64,000 nucleotides of DNA from Mycobacterium sp. IS-836. GTDB taxonomy: Bacteria > Actinomycetota > Actinomycetes > Mycobacteriales > Mycobacteriaceae. The stretch lies in assembly GCF_001954275.1 (NCBI RefSeq), contig NZ_MBEU01000006.1, forward strand, positions 1-64,000, read 5' to 3'. Of this stretch, positions 41,992-52,806 are shown piece by piece. Made by a program: the position numbers and the translations under genes. Position 1 is the first letter of the stretch. Each line of letters opens with the position of its first letter. The notes under the pieces are model-generated. The model saw only the letters and a list, made by a program, of their open reading frames with translations, had not been told where the DNA came from and ran no database searches.

Positions 41992-44884
41992 GCCGTTCCG
42001 GCGACTTGTCGGCGGGCGTCTGCAACAGCGCGCGCACCAGACGACGGGCCGCGTAGGGCCGAAGCATCTGGCTGGCCGGGCGTGGGCGCACCCGTTGGGG
42101 CCACCAGAACCAGCGGCCGAGCAGCGCGGCGATGGACGGCGTCATGAACGAGCGCACGATCAGCGTGTCGAAGAGCAAGCCCAATCCGATGGTGGTGCCG
42201 ATCTGTCCGATGATCCGCAAGTCGCTGAAGATAAAGAGCGACATGGTGACGGCGAAGACCATGCCGGCAGCGGTCACCACCCCTCCGGTGCCCGCCATCG
42301 CGCGGATGATCCCCGTATTCAAACCCGAATTGACTTCCTCTTTGAGGCGGGAGATCAGCAACAGGTTGTAGTCCGATCCCACCGCCAACAGCAGGATCAC
42401 CGACATCGCCATGACCAGCCAATACAAATCGACGTGAAGCAGGTCCTGCCAGACGAGGACCGACAGGCCGAAGGATGAGCCCAGGGAGAGGAGCACCGTC
42501 CCTACGATGACCGCGGCGGCAATCACGCTTCGGGTGACGATCATCATGATGATCAGAATGAGGCTGATCGCAGCCACTCCGGCGATCAGCAGATCGTAGG
42601 TGGCGCCCTCTTGGATGTCGCGGAACATCGCGGCGGTGCCGCCGAGAGATATCGCGGCGCCCTGCAAGGGAGTTCCCTTGATGGCTTCTCTTGCCGCCTG
42701 CTGGATCGGCTCCACCCGGCCGATGCCCGCGGGCGACTCGGGCTCTCCCTCGAGGGCAATGATGAAGCGGGCCGCCTTGCCATCGGGCGACAAGAACATC
42801 TTGAGGCCGCGCCTGAAATCCGGGTTGTCGAGGGCGGACTGGGGCAGATAGAACGAATCGTCGACCTGGGCGGCGTCAAAGACCCGGCCCATGGCCCCGG
42901 GGTCTTTCGTATTCATCTCTTGCTGCTTGTAGAACGACAAGAGTGTGCCGTGCCAGACGACCATCATGTCTCGCATGATCGTCATCGTCGACAGCATCGG
43001 CAGCATCTGCGCGCGCATCTCCGGCAAAAGCTTGACGAGGATATCCAGATCCTTGGCGAGGAATGCCAGCTTCTCGCTCAGCTGGTCCACATTGTCGAAC
43101 GTGTCGAATACTGCTCGGATCGCCCAGCAGGCCGGGATATCGAAACAATGCTTCTCCCAGTAGAAATAGCTACCGATCGGGCGAAGGAAATCCGAGAGGT
43201 CCGCGAGGTGATCGCGAATTGTATCCGTGATATTCGACATGTCATGGGTCAGGCTGTCCATGTCGTTCGTATTGTCGATGATCTTGCCCATGATGTCGTA
43301 CATGCGATGCATGGTTTCGATCGATACATCCATCGCCTGCACCTGGACCAGCATGTCGTCCAATCGGTCCTTCATGAATCCCATGTTTTCCGCATTCGTG
43401 ACGCCTTGCATGCTGATGAGGAATGGAATCGACGTGTGCTTGATGGACGTTCCCAGCGGCCTGGTTATCGATTTCACCTGTGCGATTCCGGGGCTGTGAA
43501 ATATCGTCTTGGCCACCTTGTCCAGCACCAGCATGTCAACCGACGTGCGCATGTCGTGATCGCTCTCGAGCAACAGCACCTCGGGGTTGAGCCGTGCCAG
43601 CGAAAAGTGTCGGGCCGCGGCCCTATCCCCGACATTGGACGGCATACCGGCCGGCATGTATTTGCCCAGCGCGTAAGTAGTCCGATAAGTCGGCAGTGCC
43701 AGCAGGCCGATCGACGCGATCAGGCACGTCGCGAAGAGCACCGGGCCCGGCCAGCGGACGATCGCGGTGCCCACTCGGCGCCAGCGCCGAGTATTGAGCC
43801 GTCGCCTGGGGTCGAACAGCTCGAAGAAGCTGGCGACGGTCAGCACGGCTGGGCCGAGTGTGATCGCGGCGAGGACGGCAACCAACATGCCGATCGCACA
43901 GGGAGCGCCGAGCGAGTGGAAGTACGGGAGTCGCGCAAAGCTGAGGCAACACATGGCGCCTGCGATGGTCAGGCCCGAGCCCAAAATCACGTGAACCGTG
44001 CCGTGAATCATGGTGAAGAAAGCGGTTTTTCGATCCTCGCCCGCGTAGCGCGCCTCGTGGTAGCGGCCGAGCATGAATATCGCATAGTCGGTGCTGGCGG
44101 CGATGGCCAACAGGGTGAGCAGGTTGACCGCGAAGGTCGAAAGGCCAAAGACGTTGTGAGCGGCCAGAAATGCCACGGTCCCGCGAATCGCCCCCAGCTC
44201 GATCCCGACCATGGCCAGGACCAGGGCCATGGTGACCACGGATCGGTAGATGAACAGCAACATCACCGCGATCACCACACCGGTAATCAGGGTGACCCTG
44301 CCGATGCTTTTGTCCCCGGCCACCGATTGGTCGGCGATCTGCGCTGTCGGACCGGTGACGTAGGCCCTGATCCCCGGCGGCGCCGGGGTGCTATCCACGA
44401 TGTGCCGGACGGCGAAAACCGCGTTGTACGCCTCCGTCTCGCTTTTGCCGGCGAGATAGACCACGACGTACGCGGCCTTGTCATCCGCGCTTTGCGATCC
44501 CGTGGCGGTGAGCGGATCATTCCAGAAGTCCTGGATGTGCGCGACGTGGCGAGTATCGGCTGAAAGCCTGTGCAGCAGCTCGTTATAGAACCGGTGAGCG
44601 GCATCCGCGAGTGGTTTGTCGCCTTCCAGCACCACGGTGACCGCGTTCTCGGAATCAAACTCGCCGAACACCTTGCCGATTCGTTTTATCGCCTGAATCG
44701 ACGCGCCACCCTTGGGACTCATGGATACCGAGTGCGCTTTTCCGACCGCTTCCAGTTGCGGGACAGCGATATTGAGAAGGGCCGTGAGCACCACCCACAA
44801 CAGGACGATGGGCGCCGCAAACCGGCGGATCAGCCGCGGGAAGAGCGGCGGGTTGGAATCCGGGGCGGCGTCCGTTTCGCTCAT
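41981..44884 (-). CDS. mmpL: MmpL-family RND transporter, copy 1
   Basis: The 967-residue protein is a full MmpL: helix 1 ([18 protein letters not shown]), a large periplasmic porter loop, helices 2-6, a second loop with several Met-rich helices (about 430-700), and helices 7-12. Proton-relay pairs are intact: STDY with Asp266-Tyr267 and GSDY with Asp838-Tyr839. The protein resembles the MmpS-partnered MmpL4/5 branch, which exports siderophores or lipids, but the cargo is not evident. The ATG overlaps the mmpS stop (ATGA). Very similar to the copy at 48466. Confidence 0.9.
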   Translation of the reverse strand: MSETDAAPDSNPPLFPRLIRRFAAPIVLLWVVLTALLNIAVPQLEAVGKAHSVSMSPKGGASIQAIKRIGKVFGEFDSENAVTVVLEGDKPLADAAHRFYNELLHRLSADTRHVAHIQDFWNDPLTATGSQSADDKAAYVVVYLAGKSETEAYNAVFAVRHIVDSTPAPPGIRAYVTGPTAQIADQSVAGDKSIGRVTLITGVVIAVMLLFIYRSVVTMALVLAMVGIELGAIRGTVAFLAAHNVFGLSTFAVNLLTLLAIAASTDYAIFMLGRYHEARYAGEDRKTAFFTMIHGTVHVILGSGLTIAGAMCCLSFARLPYFHSLGAPCAIGMLVAVLAAITLGPAVLTVASFFELFDPRRRLNTRRWRRVGTAIVRWPGPVLFATCLIASIGLLALPTYRTTYALGKYMPAGMPSNVGDRAAARHFSLARLNPEVLLLESDHDMRTSVDMLVLDKVAKTIFHSPGIAQVKSITRPLGTSIKHTSIPFLISMQGVTNAENMGFMKDRLDDMLVQVQAMDVSIETMHRMYDIMGKIIDNTNDMDSLTHDMSNITDTIRDHLADLSDFLRPIGSYFYWEKHCFDIPACWAIRAVFDTFDNVDQLSEKLAFLAKDLDILVKLLPEMRAQMLPMLSTMTIMRDMMVVWHGTLLSFYKQQEMNTKDPGAMGRVFDAAQVDDSFYLPQSALDNPDFRRGLKMFLSPDGKAARFIIALEGEPESPAGIGRVEPIQQAAREAIKGTPLQGAAISLGGTAAMFRDIQEGATYDLLIAGVAAISLILIIMMIVTRSVIAAAVIVGTVLLSLGSSFGLSVLVWQDLLHVDLYWLVMAMSVILLLAVGSDYNLLLISRLKEEVNSGLNTGIIRAMAGTGGVVTAAGMVFAVTMSLFIFSDLRIIGQIGTTIGLGLLFDTLIVRSFMTPSIAALLGRWFWWPQRVRPRPASQMLRPYAARRLVRALLQTPADKSPERPLT

Positions 44885-45318
44885 CCGCCCGCCACTTCGC
44901 AATAAGTCAGGGCCTTTGGTCCGGTCACGGACCTCTCGTCTTTAATCGCGCCGTTCACGGTGATTCGGCAGCCGAGCATGTCGCCACTGCTCTGTGCCTC
45001 AAGGTTGACCGTGATCGCGGTCAGCGTCGTCGTCACCGTTTGGGACCAGGGGAGCGGCGCATTTTCCAGTTGCTGCACCCTGGCATCGGGATCCAAATAG
45101 GCGATTCTTGCGGACGTCGCGGGTCCGAAGATTTCATAGGTGACCTGTTTTGGGTTGTACGGCGGGATATCGCGATCGGCCTTAACCCTCACAACGGGGT
45201 GCCCGTGAACGCCAAACATCCCGTGCAGACGATAGATGCCGAATCCCGCGACGCTGGCCACCGCGAGGACTGCCAGCAATAACCACATTCGTTTGACGAA
45301 CCTGGTAACCCGAATCAT
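44881..45318 (-). CDS. mmpS: MmpS-family accessory protein
   Basis: The 145-residue protein has one N-terminal membrane helix ([19 protein letters not shown]) and an exported beta-rich domain with [18 protein letters not shown] and a paired-Cys end ([17 protein letters not shown]...YCEV), all MmpS traits. It works with the MmpL encoded immediately downstream as adaptor. ATG 45318 was chosen because it removes an arginine-rich extension and places the helix at the usual distance. The second MmpL in the window has no mmpS next to it. Confidence 0.88.
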   Translation of the reverse strand: MIRVTRFVKRMWLLLAVLAVASVAGFGIYRLHGMFGVHGHPVVRVKADRDIPPYNPKQVTYEIFGPATSARIAYLDPDARVQQLENAPLPWSQTVTTTLTAITVNLEAQSSGDMLGCRITVNGAIKDERSVTGPKALTYCEVAGG

Positions 45319-45422
45319 CTTTTCCCTCGTGTTGTGCCACCGGGTCGAAATATCGCGTGTCGCGTCATTGCCGCGTCGTCGCATTAGCGACGAAAACGCT
45401 ACCGCGAATGGACCGCAGCATC

Positions 45423-45447
45423 CTTGAGTTTCCGCGAATTGTTATGT
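45423..45447 (-). promoter_or_regulatory. Element shared by mmpS and mmpL-2 upstream regions, copy 1
   Basis: The 25-bp plus-strand stretch begins CTTGAGTTTC and ends GTTATGT. Twenty of 25 positions match 51399-51423, which precedes mmpL-2. Here it lies about 105-129 bp before mmpS, next to the 3' end of dacB1. Both copies are on the side from which the mmp genes are transcribed, so it is a likely promoter or operator. Confidence 0.55.
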
Positions 45448-45451
45448 GCGG

Positions 45452-46699
45452 CTAGTGCTGCGGGCGGCGGTTCATCGAGCGCGCGACCATGATCAACGCG
45501 AACACGATGATGGCGCCGATGACGGCCACGCCCACCCGCACCGGCAGCGCGTCTGCCGACGGCAGGATTCCGCCCGCCTGGGCGTCGTTGGTCTGCCGGT
45601 CGGCCCCCGCGTCCGGCTTCGCGGCCATCAGCGAGCGGTCGGGTTCGATCAGGTTGCCGACTTGGGTGCCCGTCGGGGTGCTGAAGCCGTAGTCCAGCAG
45701 GTGCGCGGCCTGCTCCCACGGGGCGATCGGCTGCCGGGTTCCGTGCAGCAGCACCGCCATCAGGCGTCGCCCGTCGTGGTTGGCCGCGCCGACGAAGGTC
45801 TGCCCGGCGTCGTCGGTGTAGCCGGTCTTGCCGCCCAACGCGCCCGGGTATTTGAACAGCAACTGGTTGTCGTTTTCCAGCTCGTAGCCGGGATGGTCGC
45901 CGTGGCCGGGGAAGTCGAACGTCCGGGTGGCCACGATGTCGGCGAAGGTGGGGTTCTGCCACGCGTACCGGTAGAACAACCCGATGTCGTAGGCCGACGT
46001 GCTCATGCCGGGTCCGTCCAGTCCCGACGGTGTCACCACCCGGGTGTCCTGGCCGCCGAGCTTGGCGGCCAGGATGTTGATCTTCTCCAGCGCCTGCTGC
46101 ATCCCGCCCAGCTGCATGGACAGCGCGTGCGCGGCGTCGTTGCCGGAGTGCATCAGCAGCCCGTGCAGCAATTGGTTGACGGTGTAGGTACCGCCGTCGT
46201 CCACACCCACTTTGGTGCCTTCGGCGGCCGCGTCGTCGGGGGTGCCGACGACGGACTTGTTGAGCGGCAGCGCGTTCAGGGACGCCATCGCCACCAGCAC
46301 CTTGATGATGCTGGCCGGGCGGTGACGGCCGTGTGGGTCCTTGGCGGCGACGACGGCGCCGCTGTCCAGGTCCGCGACCAGCCAGGCGTCGGCGGAGACG
46401 TCGTTCGGCAGCGGCGGGGTGCCCGGCGCGGCGACGATGCCGCAGCCGCCGAGCGCGTCGCCGCCGACCGGCTTGGGCGGCACCGCCAGCGGGACCGGCG
46501 CGTCACCGGCTTGCGGCACCTCCGACGAATCCACCGCGGGCGGAGTGTTCACCTGGTACGGGCAGTTGGCGGGACCGGCGTTGGGTCCGGGGGTGGGCTC
46601 GGCGTTAGCAAACGCCGGCACAGCAACCGGCACAGCGATTGGGGCGCCGGCCATAAAAACGGCCGCTGCCAGGCATGACGCGGAACGTAACAGGCTCAT
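45452..46699 (-). CDS. dacB1: D-alanyl-D-alanine carboxypeptidase DacB1
   Basis: The 415-residue low-molecular-weight penicillin-binding protein trims the terminal D-Ala of peptidoglycan stem peptides. A signal peptide ends near PAFANAEP. The catalytic domain has ASIIKVL (Ser-x-x-Lys), HSGND (Ser-Gly-Asn) and GKTGYTD (Lys-Thr-Gly). A C-terminal helix ([19 protein letters not shown]) and a short basic tail anchor it. It sits between the two MFS/mmpL modules, so the duplication left it in the middle. Confidence 0.93.
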   Translation of the reverse strand: MSLLRSASCLAAAVFMAGAPIAVPVAVPAFANAEPTPGPNAGPANCPYQVNTPPAVDSSEVPQAGDAPVPLAVPPKPVGGDALGGCGIVAAPGTPPLPNDVSADAWLVADLDSGAVVAAKDPHGRHRPASIIKVLVAMASLNALPLNKSVVGTPDDAAAEGTKVGVDDGGTYTVNQLLHGLLMHSGNDAAHALSMQLGGMQQALEKINILAAKLGGQDTRVVTPSGLDGPGMSTSAYDIGLFYRYAWQNPTFADIVATRTFDFPGHGDHPGYELENDNQLLFKYPGALGGKTGYTDDAGQTFVGAANHDGRRLMAVLLHGTRQPIAPWEQAAHLLDYGFSTPTGTQVGNLIEPDRSLMAAKPDAGADRQTNDAQAGGILPSADALPVRVGVAVIGAIIVFALIMVARSMNRRPQH

Positions 46700-46748
46700 T
46701 GTTTCAGCAGACTAGGCGATCGGGAGGTCAATTCCCGGGAGCCGCGCT

Positions 46749-47120
46749 GTGACTGATGGGGCAGATGTTACAAACTCGCCGATGCGGGCGCGGACGGCGC
46801 CGAAGCACTACGCTGACACCATTCAAAACAACCGATTTTGGTCCAGGTGGCGGCGCGACGGTGACGATTCCGCGCCGCGATCGCTGGAACAGTTGCTCAA
46901 GCAGGTCGAGAAGGGGACGCAGGTTCGCAGCTCCGGGGCCGACGGTGTGTTGGACGACCTGAAGCAGCATCGCGACAGCACCACCAACGCCGACCTGCGT
47001 TCGGCGCTCGCCTGGCTCTGCAACGCGCAATCGCGGATGGCGAGCAGCCCGTCGCCGGCGCATTCCAGGGATGTGTTGCTGGCCGCGTACGAAGTCAAAC
47101 GGGTCCTCGCCATCGGCTAA
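46749..47120 (+). CDS. Hypothetical protein of 123 residues
   Basis: I do not recognise this protein. It is hydrophilic, with no signal or membrane helix; the central part (EQLLKQVEKGTQVRSSGADGVLDDLKQHRDSTTNADLRSALAWLCNAQSR) looks helical. Codon use has the normal GC-rich third position of its neighbours, which supports real coding. The GTG at 46749 is one start; an ATG at 46782 (MRARTAPKHYADT) is an alternative. It lies divergent from dacB1 and 107 bp before MFS-2, with site B in the gap. Confidence 0.55.
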   Translation: MTDGADVTNSPMRARTAPKHYADTIQNNRFWSRWRRDGDDSAPRSLEQLLKQVEKGTQVRSSGADGVLDDLKQHRDSTTNADLRSALAWLCNAQSRMASSPSPAHSRDVLLAAYEVKRVLAIG

Positions 47121-47139
47121 GCCGCTGCCGGGTCTGGCT

Positions 47140-47194
47140 GTTCCCCCGATCGGGGGACATGCGATTCGTCCGGCCGTATCCGATCGGAGGATAG
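47140..47194 (+). promoter_or_regulatory. Site B: palindrome and -10-like box upstream of MFS-2
   Basis: GTTCCCCCGATCGGGGGACA (47140-47159) is the same operator as site A with 6-bp perfect arms around GATC. TATCCGATCGGAGGATAGT follows; its GGAT starts 39.5 nt from the palindrome centre, and the centre is 78.5 nt before the MFS-2 ATG. Sequence between the box and the start (TTCTG...GCTCAG...CCATA) is also shared with site A. Confidence 0.8.
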
Positions 47195-47227
47195 TTCTGC
47201 CTGCTCAGCGCCCATAGTGTCGGTGTC

Positions 47228-48469
47228 ATGGCCGGATCGCTGGACGGGGTTTCCGTACACACGAACCCGTTCCCGCGCCTGCCATCCCAGGGCGCGTTCT
47301 ACACCGCCGGGATGCAGTTCAGCAACGGCGCGGTGGTGTTGCCGTTCATCTGCGCACACCTGGGGCTCACCTGGCTGGCCGCGCTGCTGTTTCCGGCGTA
47401 CGGGCTTGGCTCCATCGTGGGGAACTCGGTGTCTCCCGCGGTCCTGCGGCGAGTGGGCCAGGTGCGGCACCTGCTGCTGGCGGCGATGGCGGCGAGTGCG
47501 GCCGCGCTGATCTTGTGTGGGGCTGTGATCCGTTGGAGTGGCGTGCTCGCCGGGGCGGTATTTCTGCTGATGAGCGCCGGGGGCGGAGTCCTCGTCGCGG
47601 TATCCAATGTCGCCTACCCGGACATGCCGCCCAGCAAGCTGTCCGCGCTGAGGCTGCTGATGGTCCAGGGGGCCATCGCGTCGGTGGTGGCCACCGTTGC
47701 CGCACTGTTCCTGGTGCCCGGGTTCGCCACCGGTGACAAGGCGACGTTGCACCGCGATCTGCTGTGCCTGGGCGCATTCGGCCTGGCCGCCGCCGGATTC
47801 GCGGCCCTGTTCGTCGGCCCGGCGAGGTCCACGTCGACCGCCCCGAGGATCTCCGTCCGCGACACCTGCCGGCAGGGCTTCGGGGTCGCCCGCACCCAGC
47901 CCTGGTTTCGCCGATACGTGATCACGTGCCTGTTGTTCGCCCCGCTCTCGCTGGGCACCACCTTCTACGCCCTGCGTACCGCGCACGAGAGCGGCACGCT
48001 GCGTGTGTTGGTGGCCCTGTCCAGCGTCGCACTGGTCATCGGTTCCGCGCTGTGGCGCAAGGTCTACCAACTGTTCGGCGTTCGCGGCATGCTGCTGGGC
48101 AGTGCCCTGCTCAGCGCCGCCGCCGGCGTGCTGTCCATCGCGGCAGAGGCGCGCGGCCAGTGGGTTCACATCTGGGCCTACGGCAGCGTGTTCCTGCTGG
48201 CGACGGTGGCCGCCCTGGCCGTCTTCGCCGCGGCGATTTCGTGGATCGGCGTGGTCGCCGCCGAACCCCACCGCGGGATACTGATCGGGTTTTGCTCGAT
48301 GCTGCTCGCCATCGAAACCACGGCCCTGGGAGGCGCCCTCGGCGGCATCGCACAAAACCACGCCACGATCTGGCCGGTCGCCGTCGTGCTGATCCTGGCC
48401 GTCGCCGCCGCCGTCGCGGCACTGGGCGCACCCGCGTCGCAGCCGCGCGTCGCCGCGGAGCCGGCCTAG
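47228..48469 (+). CDS. MFS-type membrane transporter, copy 2 (MFS-2)
   Basis: This 413-residue paralogue of MFS-1 also has about 12 hydrophobic helices. It shares the opening [39 protein letters not shown] pattern with QGTFYNAGMQLSNGSVVLAFVCAHQGLSW of copy 1. The C-terminal tail is shorter. Its stop overlaps the stop of the convergent mmpL-2 in the palindrome CTAG. Probably an exporter under the same control as MFS-1; cargo unknown. Confidence 0.75.
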   Translation: MAGSLDGVSVHTNPFPRLPSQGAFYTAGMQFSNGAVVLPFICAHLGLTWLAALLFPAYGLGSIVGNSVSPAVLRRVGQVRHLLLAAMAASAAALILCGAVIRWSGVLAGAVFLLMSAGGGVLVAVSNVAYPDMPPSKLSALRLLMVQGAIASVVATVAALFLVPGFATGDKATLHRDLLCLGAFGLAAAGFAALFVGPARSTSTAPRISVRDTCRQGFGVARTQPWFRRYVITCLLFAPLSLGTTFYALRTAHESGTLRVLVALSSVALVIGSALWRKVYQLFGVRGMLLGSALLSAAAGVLSIAAEARGQWVHIWAYGSVFLLATVAALAVFAAAISWIGVVAAEPHRGILIGFCSMLLAIETTALGGALGGIAQNHATIWPVAVVLILAVAAAVAALGAPASQPRVAAEPA

Positions 48470-51363
48470 CGCCGGGTCGGCTGCGCCGGCTTTTCGGTGG
48501 GCGTCTGCAACAGGGCGCGCACCACGCGACGCGGTCCAGACGGCCGAAGCATGTGGCTGGCGGGGCGCGGGCGCACCCGTTGGGGCCACCAGAACCAGCG
48601 CCCGAGCAGCGCGGCGATGGACGGCGTCATGAACGAGCGCACGATCAGCGTGTCGAAGAGCAAGCCCAGCCCGATGGTGGTGCCGATCTGTCCGATGATC
48701 CGCAAGTCGCTGAAGATAAAGAGCGACATGGTGACGGCGAAGACCATGCCGGCGGCCGTCACCACCCCTCCGGTGCCCGCCATCGCGCGGATGATCCCCG
48801 TATTCAGACCGGCACCGATTTCCTCTTTGAGCCGGGAGACCAGCAACAGGTTGTAATCCGATCCCACCGCCAAGAGCAGCATCACCGACATCGCCAACAC
48901 GAGCCAATACAGATCGATGCCGAGCAAGTCCTGCCAGACGAGCACCGATAGGCCGAACGAGGAGCCCAGCGAGAGCAGCACCGTGCCCACGATGACCGCG
49001 GCGGCAACCACGCTTCGGGTGACGATCATCATGATGATCACGATGAGGCTGATCGCAGCCACTCCGGCGATCAGCAGATCGTAGGTGGCGCCCTCTTGTA
49101 GGTCTTTGAACGTCGCGGCGACGCCGCCCATCGAGATCACGGCGCCCTGCAGCGGAGTTCCCTTGATGGCTTCTCTTGCCGCCTGCTGGATCGGCTCGAC
49201 ACGGGAAATGCCCTCAGGCGTGTCGGGCTCCCCCTCGAGGGCAATGATGAAGCGGGCCGCCTTGCCATCGGGCGACAAGAACATCTTGAGGCCGCGCCTG
49301 AAATCCGCGTTGTCAAAGGCGGATTGGGGCAGATAGAACGAATCGTCGACCTGGGCGGCGTCGAAGGCTCGCCCCATGGCGCCGGGGTCTTTGCTATTCA
49401 TCTCCTGCTCGTTGTCGAGAGACGCAAGTGTGCTGTGCCAGACCAGCATCATGTCCCGCATGATTTTCATCGTCGATAGCATCGGCAGCATCTGCGCTCG
49501 CATATCCGGCAAGAGCCGGATGAGAACGTCCAGATCCTTGGTGAGAAAGCGCAGCTTCTCGCTGAGCTGGTCGACATTGTCGAACGTGTCGAATACCGAT
49601 CGAATCGCCCAGCAGACCGGGATATCGAAACAATGTTTCTCCCAGTAGAAATAGCTACCGATCGGGCGAAGGAAATCCGAGAGATCCGCAAGGTGATCCC
49701 TTATCAAGTCGGTGGTGTCCGACATGTCGTGGGTGAGGTGATCCATGTCGACGGTGTCGTCGACAACTCCGCCCATGAGCTGATACATGCGCTGCATCGC
49801 TTCGATCGACACATCCATCGCGTGTACCTGGATCAGCATGTCGTTCAATCGATCCTTCATGAAACCCATGTTTTCGGCGTTCACTACGCCTTGCATGCTG
49901 ATGATGAACGGAATCGACGTGTGCTTGATGGACGTTCCCAGCGGCCGGGTTATCGATTTCACCTGCGCGACGCCGGGGCTGTGAAAGATCGCCTTCGCTA
50001 CCTTGTCCAACACCAGCGTGTCCACCGGATCGCGCATGTCGTGATCGGATTCGAGCAACAGCACCTCGGGGTTGAGCCGCGCCTGCGAAAAGTGTCGACC
50101 CGCGGCCGCATCCCCGACATTGGACGGCATGCTAGGAGACATGAATTTGCGTAGGTCGTAAGTCGCCTTGTAAGTCGGCAACGCGAGCAGGCCAATAGAC
50201 GCAACCAGACATGTCGTCACGAGTACTGGGCCGGGCCAGCGGACGATTGCGGTGCCCACTCGGCGCCAGCGCCGGGTGTTGAGCCTTCGCTTGGGATCGA
50301 AGAGCTTGAAGATGCTGCCAACGGCCAGCACCGCCGGCCCGAGCGTGAGTGCGGCGAGGACCGCAATCAACATGCCGATGGCACACGGAGCGCCGAGCGT
50401 CTTGAAATACGGAAGCCGGGCAAGGCTCAGGCAATACATGGCGCCGGCGATGGTCAACCCCGAGCCCAAAATCACATGGGCGGTCCCGCGAAACATCGTG
50501 TAAAAGGCCGTTTTTCGGTCCTCGCCTGCATAGCGCGCCTCGTGGTAGCGGCCCAGCATGAAGATCGTGTAGTCCGTGCTGGCGGCAATGGCCAACAGGG
50601 TGAGCAAGTTGGTTGCGAACGTCGAAAGACCGAAAACGTTGTGGTAAGCCAGAAACGCGACGGTCCCGCGGATTGCCCCCAGGTCGACCACGACCATGAC
50701 CAGGACGAGAACCATGGTGACCACGGACCGGTAGATGAAGAGCAACATCACCGCGATCACCGAGGCGGTGATCAGCGTGACCTTGGCGACGCTCCTGTCA
50801 CCAGCCTCCGTCTGATCGGCGATCAGCGCGTACGGGCCGGTGACGTAGGCCTTGACCCCGCGCGGCGCCGGGGTGCCATTCACGATATGCCGGACGGCGT
50901 GAACGGAGTTGTACGCCTGCGTTTCGTTGTTGCCGACGAGGTACACCACGACGTACGCGGCCTTGTCGTCCGCGCTTTGCGATCCGCCCGCCGTCAGGGG
51001 ATCACTCCAGAAGTCCTGGATGTGCGCGACGTGACGGGTGTCCGCCGAAAGCTTGCGCATCAGGTCGTCGTAGAACCGGTGCGCAGTGTCGTCGAGTGGC
51101 TTGTCGCCTTCCAGCACAATCGTCACCCGGCTGTTGGAATCAAACTCGCCGAATACCTGACCCACATGCTTGATCGCCTGAACCGCGGGCGCGTCCTTCG
51201 GGCTCAGCGATACGGAGCGTGCTTTTCCGACGACTTCCAGCTGTGGGACGGCAATATTGAGAATGGCTGTGAGCCCTAGCCATAACAGGACGATCGGCAC
51301 CGCAAAGCGGGTGATCATCCGCGGCATGAACGGCGCTTTGGGGGGCCGGCTGAGAGCGCCCAT
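48466..51363 (-). CDS. mmpL: MmpL-family RND transporter, copy 2
   Basis: The 965-residue protein is a near twin of MmpL copy 1 throughout. The proton-relay pairs STDY (Asp264-Tyr265) and GSDY (Asp836-Tyr837) are kept, as are the Met-rich central loop and the C-terminus [11 protein letters not shown]. Differences cluster in the first periplasmic loop and the N-terminal 25 residues ([16 protein letters not shown] here). No mmpS lies upstream. It may use the MmpS of copy 1 or act alone. Upstream is the 25-bp element shared with mmpS. Confidence 0.9.
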   Translation of the reverse strand: MGALSRPPKAPFMPRMITRFAVPIVLLWLGLTAILNIAVPQLEVVGKARSVSLSPKDAPAVQAIKHVGQVFGEFDSNSRVTIVLEGDKPLDDTAHRFYDDLMRKLSADTRHVAHIQDFWSDPLTAGGSQSADDKAAYVVVYLVGNNETQAYNSVHAVRHIVNGTPAPRGVKAYVTGPYALIADQTEAGDRSVAKVTLITASVIAVMLLFIYRSVVTMVLVLVMVVVDLGAIRGTVAFLAYHNVFGLSTFATNLLTLLAIAASTDYTIFMLGRYHEARYAGEDRKTAFYTMFRGTAHVILGSGLTIAGAMYCLSLARLPYFKTLGAPCAIGMLIAVLAALTLGPAVLAVGSIFKLFDPKRRLNTRRWRRVGTAIVRWPGPVLVTTCLVASIGLLALPTYKATYDLRKFMSPSMPSNVGDAAAGRHFSQARLNPEVLLLESDHDMRDPVDTLVLDKVAKAIFHSPGVAQVKSITRPLGTSIKHTSIPFIISMQGVVNAENMGFMKDRLNDMLIQVHAMDVSIEAMQRMYQLMGGVVDDTVDMDHLTHDMSDTTDLIRDHLADLSDFLRPIGSYFYWEKHCFDIPVCWAIRSVFDTFDNVDQLSEKLRFLTKDLDVLIRLLPDMRAQMLPMLSTMKIMRDMMLVWHSTLASLDNEQEMNSKDPGAMGRAFDAAQVDDSFYLPQSAFDNADFRRGLKMFLSPDGKAARFIIALEGEPDTPEGISRVEPIQQAAREAIKGTPLQGAVISMGGVAATFKDLQEGATYDLLIAGVAAISLIVIIMMIVTRSVVAAAVIVGTVLLSLGSSFGLSVLVWQDLLGIDLYWLVLAMSVMLLLAVGSDYNLLLVSRLKEEIGAGLNTGIIRAMAGTGGVVTAAGMVFAVTMSLFIFSDLRIIGQIGTTIGLGLLFDTLIVRSFMTPSIAALLGRWFWWPQRVRPRPASHMLRPSGPRRVVRALLQTPTEKPAQPTRR

Positions 51364-51398
51364 CGCGCAGAACGTACACCTGCGACGGGCAAGCGCGA

Positions 51399-51423
51399 CT
51401 TGTATTTCAGCTAATCGTTATGT
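51399..51423 (-). promoter_or_regulatory. Element shared by mmpS and mmpL-2 upstream regions, copy 2
   Basis: The stretch begins CTTGTATTTCAGC and ends CGTTATGT on the plus strand and matches 45423-45447 at 20 of 25 positions. It lies 36-60 bp before the mmpL-2 start on the transcribed side, a normal promoter distance. Confidence 0.55.
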
Positions 51424-51448
51424 TTGCCGGCGTTCAATCTACGGCAAT

Positions 51449-52777
51449 TCAGGCCGACTCCACCTCGCGGAGCACGGTGCGCAGGATGGATTCGATCGTG
51501 TCGAACTCAGCCTGGCCGCTGATCAGCGGTGGGGCCAGCTGGATGACGGAATCGCCGCGGTCGTCGGTGCGGCAATACAGCCCGGCCTCGAACAGCGCCG
51601 CCGAGACGCGGCCCAGCAGCGCTCGGCGTTCGTCGTCGCTGAAGGTCTGCTTGGTCGCCTGATCCTTGACCAGTTCGACGCCGTAGAAGTATCCGTCGCC
51701 GCGCACATCGCCCACGATGGGCAGGTCGTACAACTTCTCCAGGGTGGCGCGAAATGCCGGCGCGTGCGTCTTGACGTGGTCGTTGAGACCCTCCCGCTCG
51801 AAGATGTCGAGGTTGGCCAGCGCCACCGCGGCCGACACCGGATGCCCGCCGAACGTGTAGCCGTGCGGAAACATCGTCTTGCCGTCGTCGAAGGGCTCGA
51901 ACAACTTCTCGCTGGCGATCATCGCGCCAATCGGTGAGTAGCCCGACGTCATGCCCTTGGCGCAGGTGATCATGTCGGGCACGTAACCGAAGTCGTCGCA
52001 GGCGAACATCGAGCCGATCCGGCCGAACGCACAGATCACCTCGTCGGAGACCAGCAGCACGTCGTACTCATTGCAGATCTCGCGGACCCGTTCGAAATAA
52101 CCCGGGGGCGGCGGGATGGAGCCGCCGGCGTTCTGCACGGGTTCCAGGAACACCGCCGCGACGGTCTGCGGGCCCTCGAACTCGATGGCCTCGGCGATCC
52201 GGTCGGCGGCCCACTGCCCGAAGGCTTTCGGGTCGGTGTCGAACGGTTCGGGTGCGCGGTAGAAGTTGGTGTTGGGCACGCGGAAACCGCCCGGCGTCAC
52301 CGGCTCGAATGGCGCCTTGTACAACGGCAGCCCGGTGATCGCCAGCGCGCCCTGGGTGGTGCCGTGGTAGGCGACCGACCGCGAAATCACCTTGTGTTTC
52401 CCGGGTTTGCCGGTGAGTTTGAAGTACTGCTTGGCCACTTTCCACGCGGTCTCGACGGCCTCGGTGCCCCCGGTGGTGAAGAACACCCGGTTGAGGTCGC
52501 CCGGCGCGTAGCGCGCGAGGCGTTCGGCGAGCTCGATTGCGGGCGGGGTGGCATAGCCCCACAGCGGGAAGAACGCCAGGGTGCTGGCCTGCCGGGCGGC
52601 GACCTCGGCGAGTTCAGCGCGGCCGTGGCCGACCTGCACGGTGAACAGACCGGACAGCGCGTCGAGGTAGCTCTTGCCGCGGTCGTCGAAGATGGTCACG
52701 CCCTCGCCGCGGGTGATGATCGGCGGCGTGAAGTTGGGGCCGTGCCGGGTGAAATGCAGCCAGAGGTGTTCGGTCAT
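51449..52777 (-). CDS. Class III PLP-dependent aminotransferase (Rv3329-like)
   Basis: The 442-residue enzyme is of the omega-amino-acid:pyruvate transaminase type. Motifs include LDALSGLFTVQVGHG, FFTTGGTEAVETAWKVA, LVSDEVICAFGRIGSMFAC (Asp holding the PLP ring) and ITCAKGMTSGYSPIGAM (Schiff-base Lys). The substrate is unknown. It is divergent from sigJ with 29 bp between the starts; TACGCT (52790-52785, minus strand) seven bases before the ATG may be its -10. Confidence 0.87.
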   Translation of the reverse strand: MTEHLWLHFTRHGPNFTPPIITRGEGVTIFDDRGKSYLDALSGLFTVQVGHGRAELAEVAARQASTLAFFPLWGYATPPAIELAERLARYAPGDLNRVFFTTGGTEAVETAWKVAKQYFKLTGKPGKHKVISRSVAYHGTTQGALAITGLPLYKAPFEPVTPGGFRVPNTNFYRAPEPFDTDPKAFGQWAADRIAEAIEFEGPQTVAAVFLEPVQNAGGSIPPPPGYFERVREICNEYDVLLVSDEVICAFGRIGSMFACDDFGYVPDMITCAKGMTSGYSPIGAMIASEKLFEPFDDGKTMFPHGYTFGGHPVSAAVALANLDIFEREGLNDHVKTHAPAFRATLEKLYDLPIVGDVRGDGYFYGVELVKDQATKQTFSDDERRALLGRVSAALFEAGLYCRTDDRGDSVIQLAPPLISGQAEFDTIESILRTVLREVESA

Positions 52778-52784
52778 CGCCGCG

Positions 52785-52800
52785 AGCGTAACGCTAGGCT
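52785..52800. promoter_or_regulatory. Divergent leaderless promoters for sigJ and the aminotransferase
   Basis: TAGGCT (52795-52800) lies six bases before the sigJ ATG at 52807. On the opposite strand TACGCT (52790-52785) lies seven bases before the aminotransferase ATG. Both fit TANNNT -10 boxes with transcription starting at the start codon. The two cannot be used at the same time without overlap, so the genes may compete for polymerase. Confidence 0.5.
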
Positions 52801-52806
52801 CGCGAT

